From Pseudomonas leptonychotis (GTDB lineage: Bacteria > Pseudomonadota > Gammaproteobacteria > Pseudomonadales > Pseudomonadaceae), in NCBI RefSeq assembly GCF_004920405.1, contig NZ_RFLV01000005.1, forward strand, positions 62,001 through 126,000: DNA of 64,000 nt, read 5' to 3'. The notes beneath the pieces were generated by a model. That model was not told the DNA's origin. It saw nothing but the letters and a program-made list of their open reading frames with translations, and searched no databases. A program made the position numbers and the translations under genes. This document shows, piece after piece, positions 1 to 9,371 of this stretch. Within the stretch, counting starts at the first letter, position 1, and every line of letters begins with the position of its first letter.

Positions 1-789
1 ACCGACAGCCCCGCGCCGCAAACCGACACCGACGCTGCCCCGCAGGAAGTCGCCGAACAGGCCCATCCCTGGGCCGAGCTTACCCCCGAACACTTCAGCC
101 TGCTGCGCCTGGCGGCCCTGCCCACCGATCGCCACACTGGTGCTCGGCCGCTGCGCTTTCTCCAGCTGGGCCGAGTCGAGCGTCTGGGCACGCAGTACAG
201 TCTGCTGCGCCTGACCTTGCAGCTCCCCGGCCAGCGCGTGCGCAAAGAACAGAACATCTTCGAAGTTTGGGCCAACCATGAGCAGCGCACCGTGCGCTTC
301 GGCCCCGACACTGGTCTGCTGGTACAGCCGGAAAACCGTGGCCTGGGACGCTTTATCCTGGCCCAGGGCATTGCCTGGGCGCGCCAGCACTTCGCCCACT
401 ATCAAGTGGAAAACACCACACTGGCGAGCAAAGACGCCTTCAGCGATGAAGCACGCGCCCGCCGTGACCACTGCCTACAAGCCCAGGGCTTTGTAGTCGA
501 ATACCTCGACCCGCTCAAAATCAAGGCGCAATGCAGCGCACCACGGGTCAGCTCGCTGCACGCTGACTGGCATACGGAAAAGGTGCAGATCATCGAACTG
601 CTGGACGCCGCCAGCATGCTGCAACAAGCCGATCACACCCTGCGCGAGCATGAAGTGAAGGCACGCAAGCTGGAGGAACGCATCGAGGTTTTCAAACGCG
701 AAGACGGCGGCTTGCGCTTCACCATTACCTGCCTAGTGGCCTTCTGCGTGTTCCAAGCGGGCCTGTTGATTTGGATTGCCACGCACTAG
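1..789 (+). CDS. Hypothetical membrane-anchored protein with GNAT-like segment (5' partial)
   Basis: The reading frame is open from base 1, so the start lies outside the window; 262 residues are visible. The middle part (encoded around 300-510) has a stretch like the acetyl-CoA-binding core of GNAT proteins (GLLVQPENRGLGRFILAQGI), but I would not assign a substrate. The C-terminal third is charged and helical, probably a short coiled coil, and ends in one hydrophobic segment (about the last 20 residues), which suggests a tail-anchored inner-membrane protein. It converges with the AraC regulator gene, 5 bases away. I do not recognise the family. Confidence 0.6.
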   Translation, partial: TDSPAPQTDTDAAPQEVAEQAHPWAELTPEHFSLLRLAALPTDRHTGARPLRFLQLGRVERLGTQYSLLRLTLQLPGQRVRKEQNIFEVWANHEQRTVRFGPDTGLLVQPENRGLGRFILAQGIAWARQHFAHYQVENTTLASKDAFSDEARARRDHCLQAQGFVVEYLDPLKIKAQCSAPRVSSLHADWHTEKVQIIELLDAASMLQQADHTLREHEVKARKLEERIEVFKREDGGLRFTITCLVAFCVFQAGLLIWIATH

Positions 790-794
790 CCGCC

Positions 795-1628
795 TTAACT
801 GGCGATACTCGCCTGGCGGTATTGCCCCGGCGCTACGCCATAGGCTTGTTTGAACTGGCGCGTCAGGTGGCTCTGATCGGCAAAGCCCAGCTGCATCGCC
901 ACGGTCAGCGGCGCACAACCATTCCTTAATAGCGCCCGCGCCTGCTCCAGGCGGCGCTGCATCAGCCAGCTGTGCGGCGGCAAACCGGTGGCTCGACGAA
1001 ACACCCGCGCGAAATGAAACGGCGACAAACCCACCGCCTGCGCCAGTTGCTCCAGTGACGGCGGCGCCGCCAACTGACTGGCCAGTAACTCTTTGGCCCG
1101 GCTGACGGCACGCGGCTCATCACCCGGCACCAGACCTTCAGGCAAGCGCGCATGGCGCTGAAACAACAACAGAATCGCCTCACGCCAGGCGGTTTGCAGC
1201 TGCAACGCTGACGCCTGGCTGTCCAGCAACTGATGCAGATTGCCGAATTGACGATGCAGCTGCGGATCATGCAGCACGCTAACGGCAAATGACGGCATGC
1301 CCTGCTGACATAACTCCAGCTCCGCCAGCACGCCGCTCACCTGCGCGTTGTCCGGATAAAAACCGCGGTAGTGCCAGCCCTGCTCATGCGCCTTGGAGCC
1401 GGTGTGTAGCTCGTCCGGATTGATCAGCACCATACTGCCGGCCGGCGCCAGATGCTCGCTACCACGATGACGGAAGCGCTGGGCACCCTGCTCGATTACG
1501 GTGAAGACAAAGCCTTCATGCACATGAGGCGAAAAGCGCTGCTCGAGGTAATGCGCGTGCAACAACTCGATACCGCCCAATTCGCGAGCCTGCCAAAAGC
1601 GTGTTTGTTCGGTAGCCGCTTGCGCCAT
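795..1628 (-). CDS. AraC-family transcriptional regulator
   Basis: 277 residues. The N-terminal half (about 1-150) is an AraC-type cupin sensing domain (HVHEGFVFTVIEQG, then PDELHTG). The C-terminal 100 residues carry the two helix-turn-helix motifs of the AraC/XylS family (LAQAVGLSPFHFARVFRRATG and MQLGFADQSHLTRQFKQAYG). The ATG at 1628 lies three bases after the stop of the acetyltransferase gene, so the two are probably cotranscribed. Members with this layout often control small exporters or amino-acid genes, but no ligand or target can be read here. Confidence 0.9.
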   Translation of the reverse strand: MAQAATEQTRFWQARELGGIELLHAHYLEQRFSPHVHEGFVFTVIEQGAQRFRHRGSEHLAPAGSMVLINPDELHTGSKAHEQGWHYRGFYPDNAQVSGVLAELELCQQGMPSFAVSVLHDPQLHRQFGNLHQLLDSQASALQLQTAWREAILLLFQRHARLPEGLVPGDEPRAVSRAKELLASQLAAPPSLEQLAQAVGLSPFHFARVFRRATGLPPHSWLMQRRLEQARALLRNGCAPLTVAMQLGFADQSHLTRQFKQAYGVAPGQYRQASIAS

Positions 1629-1631
1629 ACA

Positions 1632-2201
1632 TCAACCGCTGAAACGCGCCTCCAGCTGTTGCTTGACCACGGGCCAGTCATGGTCGGTGATGCTGTACAG
1701 CACGGTGTCATCTAAACGCCCATCCGCCAGCCGGCGATGGTTACGCAGCACGCCTTCTCGCTGCGCCCCGAGTTTTTCGATGGCGCGCTGCGAACGCAGG
1801 TTGCTTGCCGCGGTTTTCAGCTGCACACGGACCATGCGCCAGTTCTCAAAGGCATGCTTGAGCATCAGGTATTTGATGGTGTTATTAAGGCCCGTGCCGT
1901 GCTGGCTGCGGTCGAGCCAGGTCCAGCCGATTTCTGCGGCTGGCAGGCTGCTGACGAAATCGGCAAAGCGTGTAGTGCCGACCAGTTGTTCACCCAGGCG
2001 GATGACAAAAGGCAAGGCGCGCCCTTCGCGCTGTTCGAGCAAGCCTTCGCGGTACCAGTCCAGACGCTGGGTGCCATTGATGTGCACCAGCTCCGCGCGG
2101 TTGGCCTCAGCCAGGCTGACCAACGCCGGGATGTCAGCATCAACCATGGGCTCGATACGCAACCCACCACGCTGCAGAGTAATCAATTGCGGCTTGAACA
2201 T
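1632..2201 (-). CDS. GNAT acetyltransferase, RimJ/RimL type
   Basis: 189 residues with the RimJ/RimL-like GNAT pattern: an N-terminal beta strand with MVDADIPALVSLAEANR, then AEIGWTWLDRSQHGTGLNNTIKYLMLKHAFE and the late motif SQRAIEKLGAQREGVLRNHRRLADG. Such enzymes N-acetylate ribosomal proteins, antibiotics or small amines; the substrate here is unknown. An in-frame start exists at 2309, but the ATG at 2201 is preceded by GGAGGG at good spacing and begins at the usual family N-terminus, so I chose it. It is probably the first gene of a two-gene operon with the AraC regulator. Confidence 0.88.
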   Translation of the reverse strand: MFKPQLITLQRGGLRIEPMVDADIPALVSLAEANRAELVHINGTQRLDWYREGLLEQREGRALPFVIRLGEQLVGTTRFADFVSSLPAAEIGWTWLDRSQHGTGLNNTIKYLMLKHAFENWRMVRVQLKTAASNLRSQRAIEKLGAQREGVLRNHRRLADGRLDDTVLYSITDHDWPVVKQQLEARFSG

Positions 2202-2443
2202 AGGGTCCCTCCTCGGACAGAGTCGCAGGCGCGACACGCTAACAGCGCTTGCCAGTGTGCACAATCCACAACAGTAATAAGTTATGCGCTCCTGCGACCT
2301 TGGTCGCACCTGACGCCCAGCGACTTTGCTGCGAGACTGAAGCCACTCATCGCCTCTGGGCTCTGATGCAGTAGGCTCTGGGCAGCCATCGTGCTGCCCG
2401 TTATGACCACCACGGCCACCTATAGTTTGTTTTTGGAGTACGC

Positions 2444-5400
2444 ATGACCCTGTCTAGCGGGCTGATTGCCGCGGTTGCGCTGATTTACATGGCCCTTCTG
2501 TTCGCCATCGCCTTTTATGGCGATCGGCGCGCCACACCCATGCCACCACGGGTACGCGCCTGGGTGTACAGCCTGTCATTGGCGGTTTACTGCACCAGCT
2601 GGACCTTCTTCGGTGCGGTCGGCCAGGCCGCCGAGCAGCTCTGGTCGTTTCTGCCGATTTATCTGGGCCCCATCATCATCCTGGTCTTCGCACCCTGGGT
2701 GCTGCAAAAGATGGTGATGATCAGCAAACAGGAAAACATCACCTCAATTGCCGACTTTATCGCCGCGCGCTATGGCAAGTCGCAGACCCTGGCGGTGGTG
2801 GTAGCGCTGGTCTGCCTAGTCGGCGTATTGCCTTATATCGCCTTACAGCTCAAGGGTATCGTGCTCGGCGTCAACCTGCTCAGCGGTGCTGGTGCGGGGG
2901 CCAATGGCACCGGCGCTCAGGACACTGCGCTGGTCGTGTCGCTGGTACTGGCGCTGTTCACAATATTGTTCGGCACGCGCAACCTGGATGTCACCGAGCA
3001 CCACCGTGGCATGGTCTTGGCGGTGGCTTTCGAATCGCTGGTCAAGCTGCTGGCCTTTCTCGCTGTCGGAGCATTTGTCACTTACGGTCTGTATAACGGC
3101 TTTGGCGACCTCCTTAACCAGGCAGAGGCCAGCCCCGAGCTGGAAAATTTCTGGGCGCAGACCGTGAATTGGCCCGCGATGATGATGCAGACGGGCCTCG
3201 CGATGATCGCCATCATCTGCCTGCCGCGGCAGTTTCATGTGGCGGTGGTGGAGAATATTGAACCCCGCGACCTGCGCCTGGCGCGCTGGGTGTTCCCTGG
3301 CTATCTGGTGCTTGCCGCACTGTTCGTGGTGCCCATCGCCCTGGCCGGGCAGATGCTGCTACCCGCCGGCGTCACCCCTGACTCCTTCGTGATCAGCCTG
3401 CCGCTCGCCGAAGCCCATCCCGCCCTGGCGCTGCTGGCGTTTATCGGCGGTGCGTCAGCGGCCACTGGCATGGTGATTGTGGCCTCGGTGGCGCTATCAA
3501 CCATGATTTCCAACGACATGCTGCTGCCCTGGCTGTTGCGTCGACAGAACACCGAACGGCCCTTTGAGGCTTTCCGCCACTGGATGTTGACGGCACGCCG
3601 GGTCAGCATCGTAGTGATTCTGCTGCTGGCCTATGTGTGCTACCGCTTGCTCGGCTCTAACGCCAGCCTGGCCACCATTGGCCAAGTGTCGTTTGCCGCT
3701 ATCGGCCAGCTGGCGCCGGCTATGTTTGGCGCACTGGTATGGAAACAGGCGAATCGCCAAGGTGTGTTTGCCGGCCTGCTCTTCGGCGCGCTGATTTGGT
3801 TCTACACCCTGATCATGCCGCTGATGGTCGGCGGCCTAGGCTGGCCGCTGGAAGCCTTGCCCGGTTTACAAACCTTGCTGTATGGCCCGATTGGCGTTCA
3901 GGTCGACCCTTTAACCCGCGGTGTAATGCTGTCACTGACCGGTAATTTCTTACTGTTTGCTTGGGTTTCCTATTACTCACGCACCCGAGTGGCGGAGCAT
4001 TGGCAAGCCGGTCGCTTTATTGGCCACGACCTCGGTACTAAACCGAGTAACCGCAGCATGCTGGCAGTGCAAGTGGGTGATTTGTTGCTGCTGGCCAGCC
4101 GCTTTGTCGGTGAAGACCGCGCCCGCCAAAGCTTTATGCGCTTTGCCTACCGCCAGGGCAAAGGCTTCGACCCCCAACAAAACGCCAACAACGAATGGAT
4201 TGCCCACACCGAACGCTTGCTTGCCGGCGTACTCGGCGCCTCCAGCACACGGGCCGTGGTGAAGGCCGCCATCGAAGGCCGCGAAATGCAGGTCGAGGAC
4301 GTGGTGCGCATCGTCGACGAAGCCTCGGAAGTACTGCAGTTCAACCGCGCACTGCTGCAAGGGGCGATTGAGAACATTACCCAAGGCATCAGTGTGGTTG
4401 ACCAATCACTGCGGCTGGTGGCTTGGAACCACCGCTATATCGAGCTGTTCAATTACCCGGAAGGTCAGGTGTATGTCGGTCGGCCGGTTGCCGAATTGAT
4501 CCGCTTTAATGCCGAGCGCGGCCTGCTCGGCGATGGAGACATCGAGGAGCACGTCAGCAAGCGCTTGTACTGGATGCGCCAAGGCACCGCGCACACCTCC
4601 GAGCGCCTGTTCCCCAACGGCCGAGTCATCGAGCTGATCGGCAACCCGATGCCAGGCGGCGGTTTCGTCATGAGTTTCACCGACATCACCGAGTTCCGCG
4701 AAGCCGAGCGCGCCCTCAAAGATGCCAACGAGGGCCTGGAGCAACGCGTCAGCGAACGCACCCATGAGCTGTCGCAACTGAACCACGCACTGAGCGACGC
4801 CAAGGGTGTGGCTGAAGCGGCCAATCAGTCGAAAACCCGCTTTCTGGCTGCGGTCAGCCATGACCTGATGCAGCCTTTGAACGCGGCCAGGTTGTTCTCT
4901 GCCGCCCTTTCCCACCAAGAGGATGCCCTGCCCAACGATGCCCGTGACCTGGTGCGTCACTTAGACAGCTCGCTGCGCTCGGCCGAAGACCTGATCAGCG
5001 ACCTGCTGGATATCTCTCGCCTGGAAAACGGCCGCATTACGCCAGACCGTCACGCCTTTGTGCTCAACAGCCTGTTTGACACCTTAGGCGCCGAATTCAA
5101 AGTCATGGCCGCCGAGCATCACGTGGATTTCCGTTTGCGCGGCAGCCATCTGCGCGTGGACAGCGACATCAAGTTGCTGCGGCGAATCCTGCAAAACTTC
5201 CTGACCAATGCCTTCCGTTATGCCAAGGGACGCGTGGTACTTGGCGTGCGTCGTCAAGGCCAGAGTCTGCGCTTGGAAGTCTGGGATCGCGGCCCCGGTA
5301 TACCGGATGACAAACGCCAGGTAATATTCGAAGAATTCAAGCGCCTGGACAGCCACCAAACCCGCGCCGAAAAAGGCCTAGGCCTGGGCTTGGCGATTGC

Positions 5401-5920
5401 CGACGGTCTCTGCCGCGTACTCGAACATAAGTTGCAAGTGCGCTCTTGGCCGGGCAAGGGCAGTGTGTTCAGCGTTACCGTGCCCCTGGCATTGCAGGTC
5501 GAAGCCAGCATGCCAGCCCTCCAGATAGCACCGCAGGGCCAAGCACTGGCAGGCATTCACGTGCTGTGCGTAGACAACGAAGACAGCATTCTGGTCGGCA
5601 TGCACAGCCTGCTGTCACGCTGGGGCTGCCAGGTGTGGACGGCGCGCAATCGACTGGAGTGCGAACACCTGCTCAGCGAGGACGTGCGGCCGCAGTTGGC
5701 ATTGGTGGACTTTCATCTGGATGACGGCGAAACCGGCACCGAACTGATGGCCTGGTTACGAACCCGCTTAGGCGCGCCGCTACCGGGCGTGGTCATCAGC
5801 GCCGACGGCCGCCCCGAGCTGATTGCTCAGGTACATGCCGCAGGCCTCGACTACCTGCCAAAACCGGTTAAACCCGCCGCCTTACGCGCCTTGCTGAGCC
5901 GTCACTTGAGCCTGCGCTGA
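2444..5920 (+). CDS. mxtR: Hybrid sensor kinase with N-terminal Na+/solute symporter domain (MxtR/CrbS type)
   Basis: 1158 residues. About residues 1-500 form a many-helix sodium:solute symporter (SSS/PutP) domain. A PAS-like segment follows (about 630-760), then a coiled-coil linker and a HisKA domain with phosphoacceptor His806 in SHDLMQPLN. The ATPase domain has DRGPGIP and GLGLGLAIADGL, and the C-terminal receiver has Asp1089 in ALVDFHLDDG and the Lys in LPKPVKP. This matches the CrbS/MxtR family, which with the response regulator CrbR/ErdR controls acetate and ethanol metabolism. The partner regulator is not adjacent, which is normal for this family. The length is close to that of the P. 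aeruginosa protein as I recall it. Confidence 0.85.
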   Translation: MTLSSGLIAAVALIYMALLFAIAFYGDRRATPMPPRVRAWVYSLSLAVYCTSWTFFGAVGQAAEQLWSFLPIYLGPIIILVFAPWVLQKMVMISKQENITSIADFIAARYGKSQTLAVVVALVCLVGVLPYIALQLKGIVLGVNLLSGAGAGANGTGAQDTALVVSLVLALFTILFGTRNLDVTEHHRGMVLAVAFESLVKLLAFLAVGAFVTYGLYNGFGDLLNQAEASPELENFWAQTVNWPAMMMQTGLAMIAIICLPRQFHVAVVENIEPRDLRLARWVFPGYLVLAALFVVPIALAGQMLLPAGVTPDSFVISLPLAEAHPALALLAFIGGASAATGMVIVASVALSTMISNDMLLPWLLRRQNTERPFEAFRHWMLTARRVSIVVILLLAYVCYRLLGSNASLATIGQVSFAAIGQLAPAMFGALVWKQANRQGVFAGLLFGALIWFYTLIMPLMVGGLGWPLEALPGLQTLLYGPIGVQVDPLTRGVMLSLTGNFLLFAWVSYYSRTRVAEHWQAGRFIGHDLGTKPSNRSMLAVQVGDLLLLASRFVGEDRARQSFMRFAYRQGKGFDPQQNANNEWIAHTERLLAGVLGASSTRAVVKAAIEGREMQVEDVVRIVDEASEVLQFNRALLQGAIENITQGISVVDQSLRLVAWNHRYIELFNYPEGQVYVGRPVAELIRFNAERGLLGDGDIEEHVSKRLYWMRQGTAHTSERLFPNGRVIELIGNPMPGGGFVMSFTDITEFREAERALKDANEGLEQRVSERTHELSQLNHALSDAKGVAEAANQSKTRFLAAVSHDLMQPLNAARLFSAALSHQEDALPNDARDLVRHLDSSLRSAEDLISDLLDISRLENGRITPDRHAFVLNSLFDTLGAEFKVMAAEHHVDFRLRGSHLRVDSDIKLLRRILQNFLTNAFRYAKGRVVLGVRRQGQSLRLEVWDRGPGIPDDKRQVIFEEFKRLDSHQTRAEKGLGLGLAIADGLCRVLEHKLQVRSWPGKGSVFSVTVPLALQVEASMPALQIAPQGQALAGIHVLCVDNEDSILVGMHSLLSRWGCQVWTARNRLECEHLLSEDVRPQLALVDFHLDDGETGTELMAWLRTRLGAPLPGVVISADGRPELIAQVHAAGLDYLPKPVKPAALRALLSRHLSLR

Positions 5921-6853
5921 TCAGCCCAAGACACGCTGGCGGAACAGCGTCTGATGTTCGCGGCACTGCGCAGCCGCCAGCAGGAATACGCCGTGACCGC
6001 CGCGTTCGAACTCCAGCCAGGTGAAGTCGACTTCCGGGTACAAGGCTTCAACATGTACTTGGCTGTTGCCGACTTCGACAATCAACACGCCTTTTTCCGT
6101 CAGGTGATCAGCCGCTTCGGCCAACATGCGTCGCACCAGGTCCAAGCCATCCTCGCCACAAGCCAGACCCAGCTCAGGCTCGTGCTGATACTCGGCCGGC
6201 ATGTCGGCGAAATCCTCGGCGTCCACATAAGGCGGATTGGACACGATCAGGTCAAAGCGCTGCCCCGGTAACTCGGCAAAGCCATCACCCTGCACGGTGT
6301 ACACGCGCTCATCGAGCTCATGGCGCTCGATATTCTGATTGGCCACTTCCAGCGCCTCAAACGACAGATCCCCCAACACCACTTCGGCTTCGGGGAACTC
6401 ATAGGCACAGGCAATACCGATACAGCCCGAACCGGTGCACAGGTCAAGAATCCGCGCAGGCTCACCTGGCAGCCAGGGCGCAAAATGTTGCTCAATCAAC
6501 TCACTAATCGGTGAGCGCGGCACCAGCACGCGCTCATCGACAATAAACGGCATACCGCAGAACCAGGCCTCGCCTAACAGGTAGGCCGTTGGCACACGCT
6601 CCTCGATACGCCGCTGCAGCAGCGCATGCAGATGCGCATGCTCGTCGTCCTCCAGGCGGCAATCGAGGTAGCTGTCGGCAATTTCATAGGGCAGATGCAA
6701 CGCACCGAGTACCAGTTGGCGAGCTTCATCCCAGGCATTGTCGGTGCCGTGGCCAAAAAACAGCGCCTCACCGTGAAACCGACTGACCGCCCAGCGAATG
6801 TAGTCACGCACAGTGCGCAGGCGGGTTGGGTAGGTGTTTGTAGCGTCGGTCAC
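5921..6853 (-). CDS. prmB: Ribosomal protein L3 N5-glutamine methyltransferase
   Basis: 310 residues. It methylates the side-chain amide of a glutamine in ribosomal protein L3 using S-adenosylmethionine. Visible features are the SAM-binding motif [19 protein letters not shown] and the catalytic NPPY loop ([13 protein letters not shown]) typical of the HemK/Prm family. The N-terminal domain [25 protein letters not shown] is PrmB-specific. The open frame extends to 6922, but the GTG at 6853 has a GGAG ribosome site seven bases upstream and fits the family's N-terminus. It converges with the symporter-kinase gene, the two meeting without a gap. Confidence 0.93.
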   Translation of the reverse strand: MTDATNTYPTRLRTVRDYIRWAVSRFHGEALFFGHGTDNAWDEARQLVLGALHLPYEIADSYLDCRLEDDEHAHLHALLQRRIEERVPTAYLLGEAWFCGMPFIVDERVLVPRSPISELIEQHFAPWLPGEPARILDLCTGSGCIGIACAYEFPEAEVVLGDLSFEALEVANQNIERHELDERVYTVQGDGFAELPGQRFDLIVSNPPYVDAEDFADMPAEYQHEPELGLACGEDGLDLVRRMLAEAADHLTEKGVLIVEVGNSQVHVEALYPEVDFTWLEFERGGHGVFLLAAAQCREHQTLFRQRVLG

Positions 6854-6953
6854 AGCAGCTCTCCACAAGAAAAAGTTCGCCATTCTAGCAGCCTGCAGCG
6901 CCGGCTTATCTGCACGACGCATTGCTGACTGTAAAGGCCGCCACAGTCACAAA

Positions 6954-6990
6954 GTAACCCTGCCCAAGGGTTACGACCGACAGGTATAAT
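6954..6990 (+). promoter_or_regulatory. Inverted repeat and -10 box upstream of nhaD
   Basis: GTAACCC (6954-6960) and GGGTTAC (6968-6974) are perfect 7-base arms with a 7-base spacer. A perfect TATAAT follows at 6985-6990. No good -35 hexamer is seen at the expected distance; the palindrome overlaps that place. This is consistent with control of the antiporter gene by a DNA-binding protein, but the factor is unknown. Confidence 0.4.
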
Positions 6991-7041
6991 TTTGTTACTA
7001 ATTTCTAACCCCTTCCCTCCCTTTCTCAAGAATCCCTAAAA

Positions 7042-8331
7042 ATGGTCATAGATCCCTTCTCGCTCACGGGCTTGCTCGTGCTGGCGATATTCCTGATTGG
7101 CATGACGCTGATTGTTTTTGAAGCCCAACTGGAGATGGATAAGTTCAAGCCGGCGATGTTTATGATGTCCGGCCTGATCGTTATCGGCGCTCATTACGCG
7201 TTCTACGATCCCAACGGTTTTCAGTATTTCCTGCATGCGCAGAATGAAATCAAGGAAGAACTGTTCGGCCTAATCGCCTTTATGGCGTTTATGTGGATGG
7301 TGGTGGAGCTGCTCAACGAGCGAAACGTGTTCACTGCCCTCAATGGCTACCTGATGCGCAAGGGCCTCGGCGCGCGCGGTATGTTCTGGGCCACAGGCGC
7401 GCTGTCGGCCTTGCTCTCACCGTTTCTTAACAACATCACCACGGCGATGATCTTCGGCAAAACGGTGAAGAGCATCTCGACCAACCAGCGTTACACCCAC
7501 ATATCGCTGTGCAATATCGTGGTCGCATCAAATTCCGGGGTGTGGTTTCTCGGCACCTCGACCAGCCTGATGGTCGTGCTCGCCGGTAAAATCAGCATCG
7601 CCGGCCTGTTGTTGCTGATCCCGTCGGCCTTGATTGGCTGGCTGTTGTTCGCCGCCACCCTGCACTTCTTTTACCTGCGCAAGCTCGATGGCCAAGCGCT
7701 GATCCACCTCGCTGATCAGTCAGAAACCGCCCTCAAGCCGGGTGGCGCGGGCCTGGCAATCGTGGGGTTCTGTGCGGTATTTGGCGCCGTGCTGTGCAAT
7801 GTGCTGCTGAAAGTCAGTATCGAGTTTGCCATTGGTATCGGCCTGGGTATCGTCGCGCTCTACGCCTGGTTGCTGATGCGCCGCGGTATCGAACTACCCT
7901 GGCAAGATCAACTGCAAAAGGTCGAGTGGAATGCCCTGCTGTTCTTTATCGGCATCATCACCTCGGTGGCCTGCCTCAACCATGTCGGCTGGCTGTCGTA
8001 CATCTCAAGGCTGTTTGAAGTGATGCACCCTACCGCCGTTAACGTGGTGCTCGGTGTGGCGTCTGGGGTGATGGACAACGTCCCCGTGGAAGCGGCAGCG
8101 TTGATGTCAAACCCGCAGCTGGGCCTCAATCAATGGGCGCTGAATGCGCTGATGGTGGGGATTGGTGGCTCGCTGACGGTGGTGGGTTCAGCTGCCGGGA
8201 TCATGGCGATGTCGCTGGACAAGACTTACAGCTTTGCCGTGCACTTAAAGTTTTTGCCCGCCATTTTGGTCAACTTCTTCGGCTCGCTGGGTATCTGGTA
8301 CCTGCAGTTCGAACTGTTTGGCCTGTACTGA
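7042..8331 (+). CDS. nhaD: Sodium:proton antiporter, NhaD family
   Basis: 429 residues with about 12 hydrophobic segments. The family-typical motif SPFLNNITTAMIFGK (around residues 131-145) and the second half repeat GVMDNVPVEAAALM (near 340) are the two ion-transporter-superfamily re-entrant motifs carrying the acidic and Asn residues used for cation exchange. NhaD proteins export Na+ or Li+ against H+ in the inner membrane and are common in halotolerant bacteria. The ATG at 7042 has only a weak ribosome site. Other IT-superfamily transporters (ArsB-like) are an alternative, but the NNITT and DNVPVE motifs favour NhaD. Confidence 0.85.
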   Translation: MVIDPFSLTGLLVLAIFLIGMTLIVFEAQLEMDKFKPAMFMMSGLIVIGAHYAFYDPNGFQYFLHAQNEIKEELFGLIAFMAFMWMVVELLNERNVFTALNGYLMRKGLGARGMFWATGALSALLSPFLNNITTAMIFGKTVKSISTNQRYTHISLCNIVVASNSGVWFLGTSTSLMVVLAGKISIAGLLLLIPSALIGWLLFAATLHFFYLRKLDGQALIHLADQSETALKPGGAGLAIVGFCAVFGAVLCNVLLKVSIEFAIGIGLGIVALYAWLLMRRGIELPWQDQLQKVEWNALLFFIGIITSVACLNHVGWLSYISRLFEVMHPTAVNVVLGVASGVMDNVPVEAAALMSNPQLGLNQWALNALMVGIGGSLTVVGSAAGIMAMSLDKTYSFAVHLKFLPAILVNFFGSLGIWYLQFELFGLY

Positions 8332-8382
8332 CCCTTTGCACTGACCGCCACGAGGTGGCAGAGCGTGACCCAGCGGATTGGG

Positions 8383-8490
8383 TCACCGCCCCTCGTCACG
8401 TGTCAGGTGCAGTTCACGCAGCACGGCGATGGAAATCGCCAGGGCGAACAACAACCAGAAGTGTTCGGAAAGCAACGTAATCAGGCTCAT
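8383..8490 (-). CDS. Possible 35-residue single-span membrane protein
   Basis: A short frame coding 35 residues: a start-proximal hydrophobic helix (LITLLSEHFWLLFALAISIA) followed by a charged tail LRELHLTRDEGR. The ATG at 8490 is preceded by GGAG at 8 bases, a proper ribosome site, which is the main reason to list it. It is convergent with nhaD and divergent from the hydrolase gene. I do not recognise it; it could be a chance frame. Confidence 0.45.
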   Translation of the reverse strand: MSLITLLSEHFWLLFALAISIAVLRELHLTRDEGR

Positions 8491-8647
8491 GGTGCAGCTC
8501 CTTTGCTGAAAATCGCCGTTCCTCGGCAGCCTCTCGATTTTGCTTGCTGCCAGCAGCACACGCAAGATCGTCGACCACAACGGTTCACAGCAGCGCGGCA
8601 CAAGTGGACAATGGGTGGACTGTCCATGCCAGCCTGGAGTTCCTGCC

Positions 8648-9244
8648 ATGTCCACCCCACAAACGCTGTTCGCACTCACCGGCCGCGGCCATGCCCCCGC
8701 CAGCCTGAGCAATGCGACCTTGCTGATCATTGATGCGCAAGAGGAGTACCGCAGCGGCGTTTTACAATTACCGGGGCTGGATGCCGCGCTAGAGGAAATC
8801 GCCACACTGCTCGCCGCCGCACGTGCACTCGGCAGCGCTATCGTCCACGTCAAACACCTGGGCATCCCCGATGGCCTGCTTGATCCACGCGGCCCACGCG
8901 GCCTGCACCTGCCGGAAGCCGCGCCGCTGCCGGGGGAAATCATCGTCGAAAAACGCATGCCCAACGCCTTCAATGGCACCGACCTGCATGAGCGCTTACA
9001 AGCCTTAGGACACCTGGACCTGATCGTGTGCGGGTTTATGACCCACTCCAGCATCAGCACCACCGTACGCGCCACCAAAGACTATGGTTACCGCTGCACC
9101 GTGGTCGATGCAGCCTGCGCCACCCGTGACCTACCGACCCTCGACGGGCAGATAATCAGCGCTGCCGACATGCACCGCGCGGAGATGATTGCCCTCGCCG
9201 ATAACTTTGCCGCAGTGGTGCCGCGCGCCAGCGCTCTACTCTGA
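8648..9244 (+). CDS. Isochorismatase-like (cysteine hydrolase superfamily) protein with Ser at the Cys position
   Basis: 198 residues. The superfamily landmarks are present: the Asp in LLIIDAQEEY, the Lys in VEKRMPNAFNGTDL, and the nucleophile-loop region VCGFMTHSSISTTVRATKDYGY. Relatives usually read GxMTHxCVSTTVRA; here residue 135 is Ser (codon at 9050-9052) instead of the catalytic Cys. EntB-type isochorismatases also lack that Cys, so a hydrolysis independent of Cys is possible. The ATG at 8648 has GGAG eight bases upstream. Substrate unknown. It is not part of the siderophore operon, which has its own isochorismatase. Confidence 0.8.
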   Translation: MSTPQTLFALTGRGHAPASLSNATLLIIDAQEEYRSGVLQLPGLDAALEEIATLLAAARALGSAIVHVKHLGIPDGLLDPRGPRGLHLPEAAPLPGEIIVEKRMPNAFNGTDLHERLQALGHLDLIVCGFMTHSSISTTVRATKDYGYRCTVVDAACATRDLPTLDGQIISAADMHRAEMIALADNFAAVVPRASALL

Positions 9245-9343
9245 TTAAGGCGACAAACGCGTGCGCGCTCACAGCCTGAGCAGCGCAGACCACCGATGGT
9301 TGAACCACACCGGCAGCAGCCGGTCATACCGCCGATAGCCACA

Positions 9344-9371
9344 GAGGAAATCGGCATGAGGAAATCGGCAT
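9344..9371 (+). repeat. Tandem 14-bp duplication covering the ribosome site and start
   Basis: GAGGAAATCGGCAT occurs twice in direct tandem (9344-9357 and 9358-9371). Each copy carries GAGGA and is followed by G, so two ATG codons with equal ribosome sites result (9356 and 9370). The upstream ATG reads only five codons and ends in TGA overlapping the second ATG. Confidence 0.8.

Noticed and set aside
6923..7041. Riboswitch upstream of nhaD
   Set aside because: Only a short perfect palindrome at the promoter is visible; it lies before the predicted transcription start, so it would not be in the RNA.
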